From a virus: a stretch of 64,000 bases of DNA. Location of the stretch: the IMG/VR virus record IMGVR_UViG_3300028558_000028, positions 1 through 64,000 of that record. One strand, 5' to 3'. The notes below the pieces were generated by a model, which was not told the origin of the DNA, ran no database searches, and saw nothing but the letters and a program-made list of their open reading frames with translations. The position numbers and the translations under genes are program-made. Of this stretch, positions 15,558 to 24,224 are shown in pieces (positions within the stretch are counted from its first letter, which is position 1; each line of letters starts with the position of its first letter).

Positions 15558-15737
15558 TTACTTCGTCGCCTTCTCGATCTTGGCGATGAGCGTCTTCAGC
15601 CATGCGGCCTTGAAACCGGCGATCGACAGTTCGAGGTTGCCCTTGTGCCCACGCGCGCGATGGAGTTCGCGATCGGCCTCAGCATTGCGCAGCTCAGCGC
15701 GGAGGATATCGAGAGCCGTCAGCGGAGCGCCTGGCAC
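15558..15737 (-). CDS. Small helical protein, 59 aa
   Basis: GTG start, in an alternative frame overlapping the last 19 bases of the upstream gene. Helical and basic: RAELRNAEADRELHRARGHK then AAWLKTLIAKIEKATK. Too short for most gene finders, but the coupling and amphipathic pattern support it. Confidence 0.4.
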   Translation of the reverse strand: MPGAPLTALDILRAELRNAEADRELHRARGHKGNLELSIAGFKAAWLKTLIAKIEKATK

Positions 15738-16003
15738 GCCTGGCTCACCGCGATCCGCGGCGGCTCGGCGCCCACGCCGTTGCTGATCGTCACCGTGCAG
15801 CCGGCGGGGCAGGTCAGCACGACGGGATTAACGCGCGCATCGATCGAGCAGTCGGAGATGAGGGCGCGGAGCGAGAGGCCGTGGTGCTGCGCGGCGCGGG
15901 CCGGTCCTGCGAACGTCATGCCGAGCAGCCACACGATGAACGCGATCGCGGGAAGCAGGCCGACGAGGACGCCGCCGAAGAACGAGGGCCAGTGGATGCG
16001 CAT
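15719..16003 (-). CDS. Signal-anchored small periplasmic protein with Cys residues, 94 aa
   Basis: From MRIHWPSFF: a membrane segment (GGVLVGLLPAIAFIVWLLGMTF) and then a short extracytoplasmic part with four Cys (SDCSID, LTCPAGCTV, SQACQ), likely disulfide-bonded. It lies immediately downstream of the amidase gene. It might be a signal-anchor inhibitor, spanin or lysis accessory. Confidence 0.55.
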   Translation of the reverse strand: MRIHWPSFFGGVLVGLLPAIAFIVWLLGMTFAGPARAAQHHGLSLRALISDCSIDARVNPVVLTCPAGCTVTISNGVGAEPPRIAVSQACQALR

Positions 16004-16008
16004 GGCGA

Positions 16009-16596
16009 TCACGCGACCGCGGCGAGCGCCTCGGCGCGCTCGAACACCTTGGACCACTGCAACGCGCCCGGGTCCCAGTGCTGGTCCGGCAACGGCATGT
16101 CGCCGTGACCGAGCCAGCCCGAGAACGTGCCGAGCTTGCCGGCATGGCGATGCGGATTGTCGCCAGCGCGGCCGAAGTCGCCGTCCGGCCAAGGGTGCGC
16201 CAGTGGGATGCCCCACACGTCGCGGCAGGCCAACATCAGCGAGGCGAGCGCGTCGAGCGTCTCCGGATCCGGGAGCCAGAGCGTCGGCTTCGAAAAGCCG
16301 ATCATCTCGATCTCGACTCGCGCCTTGTTGTTGTGCGCTTCGCACGCGAGCCCGGTAAAGCCGATCGGCATGAGCTGCGCGATCTCAGCCTTGCCATACC
16401 CGTTCAGCCCGACCAGGAAGTGCGGGGCCCAGTGCTGCTTGAACACGCCAAGGCTGCCGGGCCACCCGCCCTCCGTGGTATGCAGGATGCCCGCCGGCGG
16501 CGCACTCAGGTCGATCGTGAGGTTGTGCTGAAACGGGCACGGCGCCTGGACGACAGGAAAGCGACCGGCCTTGTCGATCGTGGGGCGGAGCGACAT
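16009..16596 (-). CDS. N-acetylmuramoyl-L-alanine amidase (Amidase_2/PGRP type) endolysin
   Basis: 195 aa. The zinc ligands fit the Amidase_2 fold: His in GILHTTEGGWPG near residue 39, His in CEAHNNKARVEIEMIGF near residue 88, and His in GHGDMPLPDQHWDPG near residue 170. Such enzymes cut the amide bond between N-acetylmuramate and L-alanine. No signal peptide is visible, so release would depend on a holin. It is one of three predicted cell-wall enzymes in this module. Confidence 0.8.
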   Translation of the reverse strand: MSLRPTIDKAGRFPVVQAPCPFQHNLTIDLSAPPAGILHTTEGGWPGSLGVFKQHWAPHFLVGLNGYGKAEIAQLMPIGFTGLACEAHNNKARVEIEMIGFSKPTLWLPDPETLDALASLMLACRDVWGIPLAHPWPDGDFGRAGDNPHRHAGKLGTFSGWLGHGDMPLPDQHWDPGALQWSKVFERAEALAAVA

Positions 16597-16676
16597 GCGT
16601 CACCTCATGAGGAATCGCGCCGCCAGGTCGGCAGCGGTGGAAGCAGGAACGGGAGCAGATAGGAGGACGCGACGGC

Positions 16677-17216
16677 CTACAGATCGCCGTCCTGAACCAC
16701 GTACTCGAACCGCGGCGTGGTGTGCGGATCGCCGCGCCACCATGGAATGAGCCCCAACGGGCCGTAGTCCCCGATGAGAAACATCCGCTGCTCGGCGATG
16801 CGGCGGGTGAGCAGGCCTGACAGATGGGCGCCGGCGCTGTTCGTGTCGAGGGTTACGAGCATCGCAGCGACGGCGGACGTCTCGCCACGAATGACGCCCC
16901 GAACAACAAGCGCCATGATCTCAAGAAAATCTCGGTTGCCGCGGTTGTAGTGGAGTGATACCAGCGCATCGAATTCCTGTTGCAGGATGGTGGTGCCTCC
17001 AAGCAGCCGGTTGACGTCCTTCTCCCGCAGCGCGACGTCGGCTTTGAGGTGCGCCAACGCTTGCTGCGGGGTCCAGCGATCGGTCGGCTTGATGTCCGGG
17101 CTGTTGAAGCCGCAGCCGATGCTCAGGTGCGGCCCGTCCGCGTAAGGAACCTCGACGATCGCCTCGCGGCAGGCGATGAAGAGCCGGCCATTGCGGCTCG
17201 TCGTCATCACCGACAT
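16677..17216 (-). CDS. GH24-type phage lysozyme (muramidase)
   Basis: 179 aa. Residues about 7-40 (NGRLFIACREAIVEVPYADG, then HLSIGCGF) follow the phage T4/P22 lysozyme layout, with a candidate catalytic Glu (CREA), Asp in YADG, and Ser in place of the usual Thr before IGxGF. LQQEFDALVSLHYNRG matches the second conserved block. These enzymes cleave the glycan backbone. The Thr-to-Ser change and absence of a signal-anchor are notable. Confidence 0.75.
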   Translation of the reverse strand: MSVMTTSRNGRLFIACREAIVEVPYADGPHLSIGCGFNSPDIKPTDRWTPQQALAHLKADVALREKDVNRLLGGTTILQQEFDALVSLHYNRGNRDFLEIMALVVRGVIRGETSAVAAMLVTLDTNSAGAHLSGLLTRRIAEQRMFLIGDYGPLGLIPWWRGDPHTTPRFEYVVQDGDL

Positions 17217-17221
17217 GGCGA

Positions 17222-17560
17222 TCAGCTCCCCGCCGGCACGTTGCCGCTCGGCGTGAAGCCCGACGGCTGAGACGCCTGCTTCGCCAGGTCGAGGATGCGG
17301 TCCGTCGCCTTGTCGAATTCGGCTTGGTCGTCCGCCTGCTGTGCGGCCCTCGCCGCGGCGGTAGCGGCCTGCAGCTCGGTCGCGATCTGCTGCTTTTCGG
17401 CGTTGAAGGCTGCGGTCAACTGGTCGAGCGCGGCCTGCAGCTTGTCATCGTTGGCGGTCATGATTCTCTCCAGATTGTCCACCTTCCGGTGGAGGGACTT
17501 GACGAGTTCGTGCGTCGCCCGGGCTTGGGCGAACAGGTCTGCCAAGGCGCTGAGGCTCAC
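17222..17560 (-). CDS. Coiled-coil protein, 112 aa
   Basis: GTG start in a GTGA overlap with the SGNH gene; an internal ATG at 17461 is an alternative. Almost entirely helical with heptads (ELVKSLHRKVDNLERI, AEKQQIATELQAATAAARA). No membrane segment. Perhaps an assembly or lysis-regulating factor; not recognised. Confidence 0.5.
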   Translation of the reverse strand: MSLSALADLFAQARATHELVKSLHRKVDNLERIMTANDDKLQAALDQLTAAFNAEKQQIATELQAATAAARAAQQADDQAEFDKATDRILDLAKQASQPSGFTPSGNVPAGS

Positions 17561-18039
17561 CCGGCGAGGACCGCGTTGATCTGGTCCACGACTTCGCTGT
17601 AAAATACTGGATGTATCCCCGGCTGATCGCCGGTCTGCCAGACGGTCACCCAGGGCGGCGCGAGCGGCCCGGCAAACCGGACGCGGTCGTCGTAGACCTC
17701 GTAGCTGGCGACCTGCCGGAGCCATTCGTTGACGCCCGTCAGGTTGACCTTGTCGTTGCCGGGGCCGACGCCGATGATCATGATCGAGCGCGCGCCGCGG
17801 GCGAGCAGTTCAGAGAGCTGCGGTTCGACGAACGCGCGGCCGTCCGGGTTGTTCGAAATGCCACACGATAGCAGCACGTTGCGGTCGCGGATCAGGCCGG
17901 CCGGCGTCGCGCGAATGACGGCGAGGACCTGATGCGGCTCGCGGTCCTTCAGGCAGCTATGCGGGATGCCGGCCGCTTCCGCAGTCCCGGCGCCGATGCT
18001 GTCGCCGCCCGGGGCGATCCAGTCGATGCTGTTGATCAC
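17557..18039 (-). CDS. SGNH/GDSL-type hydrolase
   Basis: 160 aa, GTG start at a GTGA overlap. PGGDSIGAGTAEA gives the block-I Ser (GDSxG), LLSCGISNNPDG the block-III region with Gly and Asn, and GIHPVFYSEVV the block-V His (with Pro rather than Asp before it, so the Asp-x-x-His pair is not classical). SGNH enzymes remove acyl groups from polysaccharides or lipids. Between lysis genes and fibres it may act on cell-wall or capsule glycans. Confidence 0.65.
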   Translation of the reverse strand: MINSIDWIAPGGDSIGAGTAEAAGIPHSCLKDREPHQVLAVIRATPAGLIRDRNVLLSCGISNNPDGRAFVEPQLSELLARGARSIMIIGVGPGNDKVNLTGVNEWLRQVASYEVYDDRVRFAGPLAPPWVTVWQTGDQPGIHPVFYSEVVDQINAVLAG

Positions 18040-18236
18040 GACTTCGGCTCAGCCAAGGTTAGCCGCCACGCCTGTATCCAGGCCTCTTTCGCGTCGCTAA
18101 CGGCGATCCAAGAGCACTCGACCGAGACGCGCTCGTTACGCCAGCACAGGCCGGTGACGATCGCAGTGAGATCGCGGCAGCCGTCGATCCAGACGCGATC
18201 GCCGAGCGCGAAGGGACTTTCGAACGTAGCTCTCAT
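18036..18236 (-). CDS. Hypothetical protein, 66 aa
   Basis: ATG in an ATGA overlap. Small beta-rich protein (SPFALGDRVWIDGCRDLTAI, RVSVECSWI), compatible with an SH3-like barrel. Coupled to SGNH downstream by GTGA. Function unknown. Confidence 0.5.
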   Translation of the reverse strand: MRATFESPFALGDRVWIDGCRDLTAIVTGLCWRNERVSVECSWIAVSDAKEAWIQAWRLTLAEPKS

Positions 18237-18583
18237 GTCGCACCTGCCGGCGTGAAGAAGCAGTACACGGTCGGGTTCTCCGTCATGTAGGGGCTCCAAA
18301 AGCCCCAATACGTGCCATCGGGAGATGGAAGCGACTTCGCGAACGGAATCGCCGTGCCGAGCCCGTCCACGTGGTAGCCGTCAGAGGCGATGCGGACCTG
18401 GTCATCGCGCAGGTGATGCACGTCGCTCGGGCCGCAGCACGCTCGCTTGACCCAGGCCGGCACAGGTTCGCCGTTGGCCCATTGGTCGTGCGCACGAGCC
18501 GGCGCGAGGCCGATCACGAGCAGCACGAACGCGAGCACGCCGAACGCGACCATCGTCAGCCGGAACACCTGCGCGCCGGTCAT
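18233..18583 (-). CDS. Exported small protein, 116 aa
   Basis: Signal peptide or anchor (VAFGVLAFVLLVIGLAPARA, likely cleavage after ARA) and a mature part of about 85 residues with KRACCGPSDVHHL, GYHVDGLG and a C-terminal aromatic stretch. I have seen this AHD...CCGPxDC-like architecture in alphaproteobacterial phage and genomic secreted proteins; function unknown. Likely periplasmic. Confidence 0.6.
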   Translation of the reverse strand: MTGAQVFRLTMVAFGVLAFVLLVIGLAPARAHDQWANGEPVPAWVKRACCGPSDVHHLRDDQVRIASDGYHVDGLGTAIPFAKSLPSPDGTYWGFWSPYMTENPTVYCFFTPAGAT

Positions 18584-18804
18584 TGCGGCACCCCGACAGC
18601 GCCGGGCGCCGGCCTACGCGGGCAGAGAGGTCCCTGGCAGGTGCGCTCCGCGGTCGGCGGGCAAATGCAACCGTGCGGAGGAGGCGACTGATAGATCAGC
18701 GTCCGATCCTGGACAACTGGAGGCCAGGGTCCAAGCGTCTCCAGGTAGCCCGAGCACGTGTACGGCGGGACCTTGCAGCGGCCGGTGCAATAGCACGCGC
18801 TCAT
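18580..18804 (-). CDS. Cys-rich small protein, 74 aa
   Basis: MSACYCTGRCKVPPYTCSG is followed by HGCICPPTAERTCQGPLCP: ten Cys in 74 residues, without a signal peptide, so metal binding rather than disulfides is possible. Overlaps neighbours by ATGA at both ends, showing it is part of the translationally coupled lysis operon. Confidence 0.55.
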   Translation of the reverse strand: MSACYCTGRCKVPPYTCSGYLETLGPWPPVVQDRTLIYQSPPPHGCICPPTAERTCQGPLCPRRPAPGAVGVPQ

Positions 18805-19364
18805 GCGTATCTCCAGTGATGATGATGCCGCGCCGCGTGGCGATGCCGGACGTGGTGGCCGTGCACATGGATCGGCCAGGGGACGGCGGCGGCAATGCTT
18901 GGCGCCGCGGGCGCATAGGCCAGCGCGGCCGTTGGCATCCCGCCCCGCGCGATCTGCCGAGCCCCGATCGGCTCGATGTGCCAGCTTTCCCAGCTCAGTG
19001 GGAACGTCAGGCCGAAACGGGCGGCAGCCACGTGAGCCGCCGCCCGCATGCCGGGGCCTGGAAAATGCAGATCCGCCGCGAGGCCGGCTTGATGCATCGA
19101 CCGACCGGGCGGCGCGACCATCCACGACGCGCTCCGGCCGTAGCGATGCCGCGCCCGCGCATAGAGTGCCGCCTGCGAGCCGGGCGAGCGATAGCCGGAT
19201 GTGATCGTTACGCCCGGCAGCGCGTGCAGCAGCGCCTCGAGGCGAGCGGCGAAGAACGGCTGGAGGCCGACCGTGGTCGCGGCATAGACCGGCGTGTTGC
19301 CCGCGCACGACGCGCAGAGCAGCGCGCCGGCGAGCGCCAGCGCCGAGAGGAAGCGGTGAAGCAT
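18801..19364 (-). CDS. Exported M15/VanY-type D,D-carboxypeptidase-like protein
   Basis: 187 aa with signal peptide (ALALAGALLCASCAG). The M15 pattern is clear: ITSGYRSPGSQAALY, then GRSMHQAGLAADLHF (zinc His and Asp), and WESWHIEP (third zinc His). The enzyme would trim or cut peptidoglycan peptide cross-links. A His-rich end (HHVRHRHAARHHHH) may bind metal. Unlike the amidase and lysozyme it carries its own export signal. Confidence 0.75.
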   Translation of the reverse strand: MLHRFLSALALAGALLCASCAGNTPVYAATTVGLQPFFAARLEALLHALPGVTITSGYRSPGSQAALYARARHRYGRSASWMVAPPGRSMHQAGLAADLHFPGPGMRAAAHVAAARFGLTFPLSWESWHIEPIGARQIARGGMPTAALAYAPAAPSIAAAVPWPIHVHGHHVRHRHAARHHHHWRYA

Positions 19365-19418
19365 GCGAGCTTGGTTCCTTTCAGGGTCGGGCGCGGGCGG
19401 CGGGGATCGCGCTCGGCA

Positions 19419-19472
19419 TCACAGGCTCAGGACATTGACCGGGAGCGCCCAGACGACGTCGGCGAGGATCAC
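19419..19472 (-). CDS. Possible tiny hydrophobic ORF, 17 aa
   Basis: GTG in a GTGA overlap with the upstream gene; encodes VILADVVWALPVNVLSL. Supported only by the coupling pattern and its hydrophobic character. Confidence 0.25.
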   Translation of the reverse strand: MILADVVWALPVNVLSL

Positions 19473-19873
19473 GCCGGTACCTGCCCAGCCAGGATCGCGG
19501 TCTTCCGATCCGCGGTGATCAGCCCGGCCGCCACGAGGCCATCGAGGCCGTTGGTGACGAGCGCGTTGCTCATGTCGATGGTGACCGCTCCGGCGGCCTG
19601 CAGCAGCCAGTCGAGCACGGCATGGTTGCTCAGCGCGGCCGTCATGATCGCCTGGTTCTCGGCAGGGGTGAAAAGGGACCGGAATTGCAGGTAGGAGAGA
19701 ACCGGACGGTCGACCCACGTGACGAGAACATTGGCTGCAGCATCGCGCTGCTCGACAGTCGCACTCGGGTCGAATTCGATCGACCATGTCGATCGGTCGC
19801 CTTCTTTTCCGATCGTAAGGCTAATTATCGGACAAACGGATGCGACGGCGTCGTGAAGAGAGGCGGTATCCAT
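19469..19873 (-). CDS. Tail-fibre-adjacent hypothetical protein (possible fibre chaperone), 134 aa
   Basis: Start overlaps the fibre stop as TGATG. The C-terminal half (FTPAENQAIMTAALSNHAVL, then NGLDGLVAAGLITADRKTAI) resembles short helical proteins often encoded right after tail fibres. Those are thought to help fibre assembly; here that is inferred from position. Confidence 0.5.
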   Translation of the reverse strand: MDTASLHDAVASVCPIISLTIGKEGDRSTWSIEFDPSATVEQRDAAANVLVTWVDRPVLSYLQFRSLFTPAENQAIMTAALSNHAVLDWLLQAAGAVTIDMSNALVTNGLDGLVAAGLITADRKTAILAGQVPA

Positions 19874-22332
19874 CAGAAGTATCCTTGGAATGTCAGAAAA
19901 GAGTTTGCCCCGATCGCGGATGATCCGCTGATAGTAGCTGTGTTTGTTCCTGTATTTGATTCCAGTGCGCTATAAAAATGCTGTCCTATATTGACGCTAG
20001 AGAATGAACCAGTACCGGTTCCGACTGTAATGCCCGTCGGTGTTTGTCCGGTAGCCCCACTATATGTAGTAGTGCTATCAAGACCTATTCCGGGTAATAT
20101 CGATCCAGACGTGGCAACTGTTGCAATCTCATTGAACACGCTTGAAAAACTGTCTTCAGCTAGGCCGCTTACGAAAGTGACCCGCCAGGTAGTCGACCCG
20201 TGAGCTGCGCGAATCGTCGTCAAGGCATAGGTCCAGCTAGCTGTGGTGTCTATAACTTGGGTGAAAACCGGCCTTCGGTTATATTCGTTCCACAGGTTGA
20301 AGATACCGGCCCCGCCGTTAGCCGCAGCACTTCCGTATTGCCACGTGACTGTCGCGCCACCAGGGTCGGTTGCGAAAGTGCCGACATAGGTGCCGGCTCC
20401 TGCTCCGGGCCCGTTCGTGATAGCACTGGTATTGGTGAGGATACCGTTGACACGGGTAAGACCTGTGCCGGTCCCCGCTCGCGTCGCACAACTGGTCCAT
20501 GCCGGCCCCCGGGTCAGCGTCGGCGTTCCGGAATTGCTCCATTCATAGAGATCGTAACAACTGCTCGCGACTGCAGCGGCGGGCCCAGCGTTACCAGTTG
20601 ACGAATTTGCGAGAACGTTCGATGTCTCAGCCGCCGGCGTGGCGACGAAGTTGGTCCCGTTCCATAGCGGGATCATGTTTCCAAGGTATGGCGTCTCGTA
20701 GATTGTCCCTGCCGCCGTAACCGTCGTCGAGAGAACGGGGACGCCGCTCGTCAGCGTCAGGCGCTGCTGCGGCATCTCGACCACGCCGCCCGAGATCGCC
20801 GGGGTCACGATCGTAGCAGAAGTGTTGAACACGGCGAGCCCGGTGCCGGTCTCGTCGCTTAGTACACCAGCGAGTTGGGCGCTCGTCGTCGCCGCAAAGA
20901 AACCCAGGTTCTTGGCTGACGTCGCTACGGCGGATGCCAGGAACCCCGCATCCTGAATGACGGTCCCGCTCGTACCGCTGAAAGAGGCGACATCCCCGCT
21001 AACCGATGAGACCGGGCCTGTGACGTTGCCGCCGCCGGCAGGGGAGGCCCACGTGCCGTCTCCGCGCCAGAACGTCGAGCCCGAAGCGCCGGAGCCGCTG
21101 CCGAGGTTGGCGACCGGTAGGTTGCCCGTCAGGGTCGATGTACCGAGCGCGACGGTGAAGCCGGATCCGGTGGCGCCGCTCGTCAGCGTGCCGACGCCTG
21201 TCAGAGACGATCCGGTCACGCCAGAGGCGAGGGTCGAACCTGAGAGCGTGCCGGCTGGCGCGATGACGACATTGCCGGCGGCTGCGATAAGCTGGCCCTG
21301 CTGGTTGACCGTGAAGCTGGGAATGGACGTCGAGGAGCCATAGCTGGCGGGCGTGACTGCAGTGCTGACCAGGACAGAGCTCGGGATGGTCCCTGCGCCG
21401 GAAACAGTGCCCGTGAGCCCAAGATTCGCGATTGACGGACCGCTGGCCAGGACCGCGCTGCCGGTCCCGGTCGGTGTCTTCTCGCCCAGCACGCCAGCAT
21501 TATTGTAGAGGATATTACCGGAACTACCGGAACCAATCGTCGTCGTGCCAACCGTTATGCTGCCAGCTGTCGCGGAGATCGTGCACGACCCGCTCAGCGC
21601 ACAGGATGTGCTGTTGATCGTGATGGTGGCCGCGCCGCCGTCGCTGATGACCTTGCCTGTGGAGTCCGCGTAGGATGCCCAATGCCCGGACGTAGCCGAC
21701 GCAGGCCCGAGAACGGCCGAGAGGCTGTTCATCGTCGGGCGCCAGGTCGTGTTCGGCGCGTCGTAGATCCATCTCGTACTGCGGCCGTGGCCGATTACAC
21801 CCGATCCGCTGATGGTCGTGCCAGCTCCGGCCGACACCGTGTCGGACGCCGAAGCATCGACGTTGTTCAGTTGGATGGTCGTGCCGTTTGCCATTCCCAG
21901 CGCGGTGGCCGCGGGGAAGGTGTCGGTCATCGCCGAGCCGGAATTCGATCGGCGGGTCTCCTGGAAGAGATCGGCCGTCGCGAAGGTGTAGCTCGCGCCG
22001 GTGACGGTCTGAACCGGCAGCAGCGCCTCGAGCGTGCCCGTTCCAGGGTCGTTGACCGACGTCCCGACGTTCTTTGTCGCCGCGGTTCCGAGCCCGAGAA
22101 CCGTGATCACCTGGCTCGGTGACAGCGCCATCACATTGGCCGGCAGGTTGGTGTTGTTGCCGAGAATCGTCAGCGGCGGGACGAACAGCACATCCTGCTT
22201 CGACGCCCACTCCGCATTCCACTGGCCCGCCGTCGGCACGTAGCCGTATGGCCAGTTGGGCGAGGACTGCGCGCAGGCATGAAGGCTCGTCCCAGCGAGC
22301 AAGAGCGCGCCGGCGATTATCCGTCTAAACAT
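19873..22332 (-). CDS. Tail fibre protein, with an N-terminal signal-peptide-like segment
   Basis: 819 aa. After a hydrophobic start (RIIAGALLLAGTSLHACA) comes WPYGYVPTAGQWNAEWASKQ, a common phage fibre N-terminal region. Long Gly/Ser/Thr/Ala-rich beta-repetitive shaft sequence follows (GTGTLEALLPVQTVTGASYT, SGSTFWRGDGTWASPAGGGN). The C-terminal 250 residues are more complex and are probably the receptor-binding tip. Receptor is unknown. The predicted signal peptide is unexpected for a virion protein assembled in the cytoplasm. Confidence 0.8.
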   Translation of the reverse strand: MFRRIIAGALLLAGTSLHACAQSSPNWPYGYVPTAGQWNAEWASKQDVLFVPPLTILGNNTNLPANVMALSPSQVITVLGLGTAATKNVGTSVNDPGTGTLEALLPVQTVTGASYTFATADLFQETRRSNSGSAMTDTFPAATALGMANGTTIQLNNVDASASDTVSAGAGTTISGSGVIGHGRSTRWIYDAPNTTWRPTMNSLSAVLGPASATSGHWASYADSTGKVISDGGAATITINSTSCALSGSCTISATAGSITVGTTTIGSGSSGNILYNNAGVLGEKTPTGTGSAVLASGPSIANLGLTGTVSGAGTIPSSVLVSTAVTPASYGSSTSIPSFTVNQQGQLIAAAGNVVIAPAGTLSGSTLASGVTGSSLTGVGTLTSGATGSGFTVALGTSTLTGNLPVANLGSGSGASGSTFWRGDGTWASPAGGGNVTGPVSSVSGDVASFSGTSGTVIQDAGFLASAVATSAKNLGFFAATTSAQLAGVLSDETGTGLAVFNTSATIVTPAISGGVVEMPQQRLTLTSGVPVLSTTVTAAGTIYETPYLGNMIPLWNGTNFVATPAAETSNVLANSSTGNAGPAAAVASSCYDLYEWSNSGTPTLTRGPAWTSCATRAGTGTGLTRVNGILTNTSAITNGPGAGAGTYVGTFATDPGGATVTWQYGSAAANGGAGIFNLWNEYNRRPVFTQVIDTTASWTYALTTIRAAHGSTTWRVTFVSGLAEDSFSSVFNEIATVATSGSILPGIGLDSTTTYSGATGQTPTGITVGTGTGSFSSVNIGQHFYSALESNTGTNTATISGSSAIGANSFLTFQGYF

Positions 22333-22353
22333 CGTTGGATGTGCCCCTTTTTC

Positions 22354-23070
22354 TCAGGTCGGCAGGGGCTGCGGCGACCATGCCATGACGGTCTCCGCAG
22401 TCAGGTCTTCGATCGCGGCGTGCTGCTCGGCCGCCCATCGCTCGACCTTCCGAGCCGCTTCGATGCGCGCGCCATGCTCGACGAGGAATCGCGCGTCCTC
22501 GGCGGAGATGCTCAGCGGCGGGTTGTCGGTCAGGAACTTCGTGGCGCGATCCAACCGCCCGAGCGAAATCGATGCGGCCTCGCTCTTCGCGCGCTCCGGG
22601 TCAGCGGCGAGCCAGGTTTCGGCCTCTTGCTTCGCGGTCGTGTGATGCTCGATGAGCGCAGCGCGCTGCTCCGCATTCGCTTTGGCCGCAGTCGCCTCAC
22701 TCCAGCGCATCCCGTAGAGCCGCCGCTTGCCGGGGGGCAGGATCGCCTCGATCGCGGCGCGCTCCCGCTCGCTGATGGCGGTGAAGAGCGCCTGGCGCTT
22801 GGCCTGGAAGGCGAGTTCCACCTCGTCTTCATGGATGACGAAGTCTGGATGCAGCACGGTCAGGCCCGATGCGCTATCGCTCTCTCCACGGATCGCGGCG
22901 GCGACGAGCGGATGAGCGCTGGGGGCTGGATAAGCCTCTGCCCGACCGGCATGGACCTCCGCCGTATGCGCTTCCCAAGCCGCGTGCTCACGAACAAAGG
23001 TGTCCACGGCGAGGGGGAAGTCCTCGATCCCGGCCCGGCGGATGACCGAGCGCTTGATTGTTCTCGGCAA
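22354..23070 (-). CDS. Helical tail-region protein, 238 aa
   Basis: Charged helical protein with no membrane segments, lying between two fibre-type genes. Segments AFQAKRQALFTAISERERAA and KVERWAAEQHAAIEDLTAE suggest coiled coils. Possibly an assembly factor for one of the fibres; no family recognised. Confidence 0.5.
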   Translation of the reverse strand: MPRTIKRSVIRRAGIEDFPLAVDTFVREHAAWEAHTAEVHAGRAEAYPAPSAHPLVAAAIRGESDSASGLTVLHPDFVIHEDEVELAFQAKRQALFTAISERERAAIEAILPPGKRRLYGMRWSEATAAKANAEQRAALIEHHTTAKQEAETWLAADPERAKSEAASISLGRLDRATKFLTDNPPLSISAEDARFLVEHGARIEAARKVERWAAEQHAAIEDLTAETVMAWSPQPLPT

Positions 23071-23079
23071 AGATCGCTC

Positions 23080-24210
23080 CTAATACTTCACGTACCAATA
23101 GACGCCCATGCTGGACTGGACGGTGTTGTGCGCGGTCCCGCTACCGGAATTATTGATCGTTATGTCGGTTACATCGGTCGGAATATTATGATGATGGTTG
23201 CTGAGGGGGGCTCCCGTCGCTGCAGTCGCCTGTCCGATCCCGTTGATGACTTGGCTCACGCCGCCGCTAGCGCCTGTGGTTGTGACGCCGGTCACCTCGA
23301 CGTAGTCGTGCGCATGGACCGGAGCGTCGTTGCCGCTGTTGCCAGAATGGTTGTGCCCCGGATCGGTGACGCCGTGCCCGTGCACACCGTTCTCGACGCT
23401 GGACAACGCATGCAGGTTCTCGCCGAAGAGCGACCCGGGCGCCGTCGTCGAGCCCAGCGTCACCGGCACACCCGCCAGGCGCGCCGTCGCGGCGCCGCCC
23501 ATCGTGTCGACGCCCATCGGCCCCAGGCCACGCCAGTCCGGGACCGCGATCGCCTTGTTTGCCGCGAAGTCCGCCGCCGAGGAGGCACCACGCGTCGTCA
23601 GCACGCCGCCCGACGTGTATACCGGGCACTGGGTATTGCTGAACCGCGACCAGATGTAGGAGAACAGCGCCAACGTGCTGGCAGCGGCAAGCTGCGTCGC
23701 ATTCGACGAGGCGTTGCCGATCGTCGTCGCGTTGAGGATGGCCCAGCCGTCGAGAACATCGGCTGCCATCCGGTGCTGCATGGTGCCCGTGGTTGGCAGC
23801 GCCCCGCTGATCAGGGTGATGCCGGCCCAGTTCGCGCCGCCCGTGTCAGGGTCGCTCGTGTTGGCATCCACCAGGCTCAGCCAGAAGCTGCCGAGCGCCG
23901 CCGCCGAGATCAAGGCCCCCTTCGGATAGCCGCTAATCGCGGATGAGAACGTCGGGTCGTAGCCGATCGGGCCGCCCGCCTGCTGCCATTGGCTCCAGAG
24001 CGTGGTTTCTTTCAAGATCCCGTTCATGTCCCGGCCGTCGGGCGGATCGCCGCCGCCGCCGACTGGCGTGAACGTGATCGGCGGGAAGCCCTGATCGAGC
24101 GATGCCGCGCCTGGTGTGGTGGTCGTCTGCGGGATGGCGCGCACGAAGCTGCCGCCGGCGTTCGCCGCGAACGGAATCGGAAACTTGGCCGGGATACTTG
24201 CCGCCAGCAT
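23080..24210 (-). CDS. Tail fibre/collar-type protein, 376 aa
   Basis: N-terminal FPIPFAANAGGSFVRAIPQ and GFPPITFTPVGGGGDPPDGR are typical of short fibre or tail collar proteins. The C-terminus has PDWRGLGPMGVDTMGG, a His-rich stretch (GHNHSGNSGNDAPVHAHDY), SNHHHNIPTD, and finally MGVYWYVKY. The His pairs resemble metal-binding sites in short-tail-fibre tips such as T4 gp12. Likely a host-contact or baseplate-attached fibre. Confidence 0.75.
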   Translation of the reverse strand: MLAASIPAKFPIPFAANAGGSFVRAIPQTTTTPGAASLDQGFPPITFTPVGGGGDPPDGRDMNGILKETTLWSQWQQAGGPIGYDPTFSSAISGYPKGALISAAALGSFWLSLVDANTSDPDTGGANWAGITLISGALPTTGTMQHRMAADVLDGWAILNATTIGNASSNATQLAAASTLALFSYIWSRFSNTQCPVYTSGGVLTTRGASSAADFAANKAIAVPDWRGLGPMGVDTMGGAATARLAGVPVTLGSTTAPGSLFGENLHALSSVENGVHGHGVTDPGHNHSGNSGNDAPVHAHDYVEVTGVTTTGASGGVSQVINGIGQATAATGAPLSNHHHNIPTDVTDITINNSGSGTAHNTVQSSMGVYWYVKY

Positions 24211-24224
24211 CTATGGGGTCCCTC

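Noticed and set aside
16597-16676. Hydrophobic Pro-rich frame resembling an o-spanin
   Set aside because: No acceptable start codon and only 24 codons.
22279-23946. 555-codon plus-strand open frame
   Set aside because: It lies antisense to two tail genes; composition is the Arg/Gly-rich shadow typical of high-GC DNA and resembles no protein.
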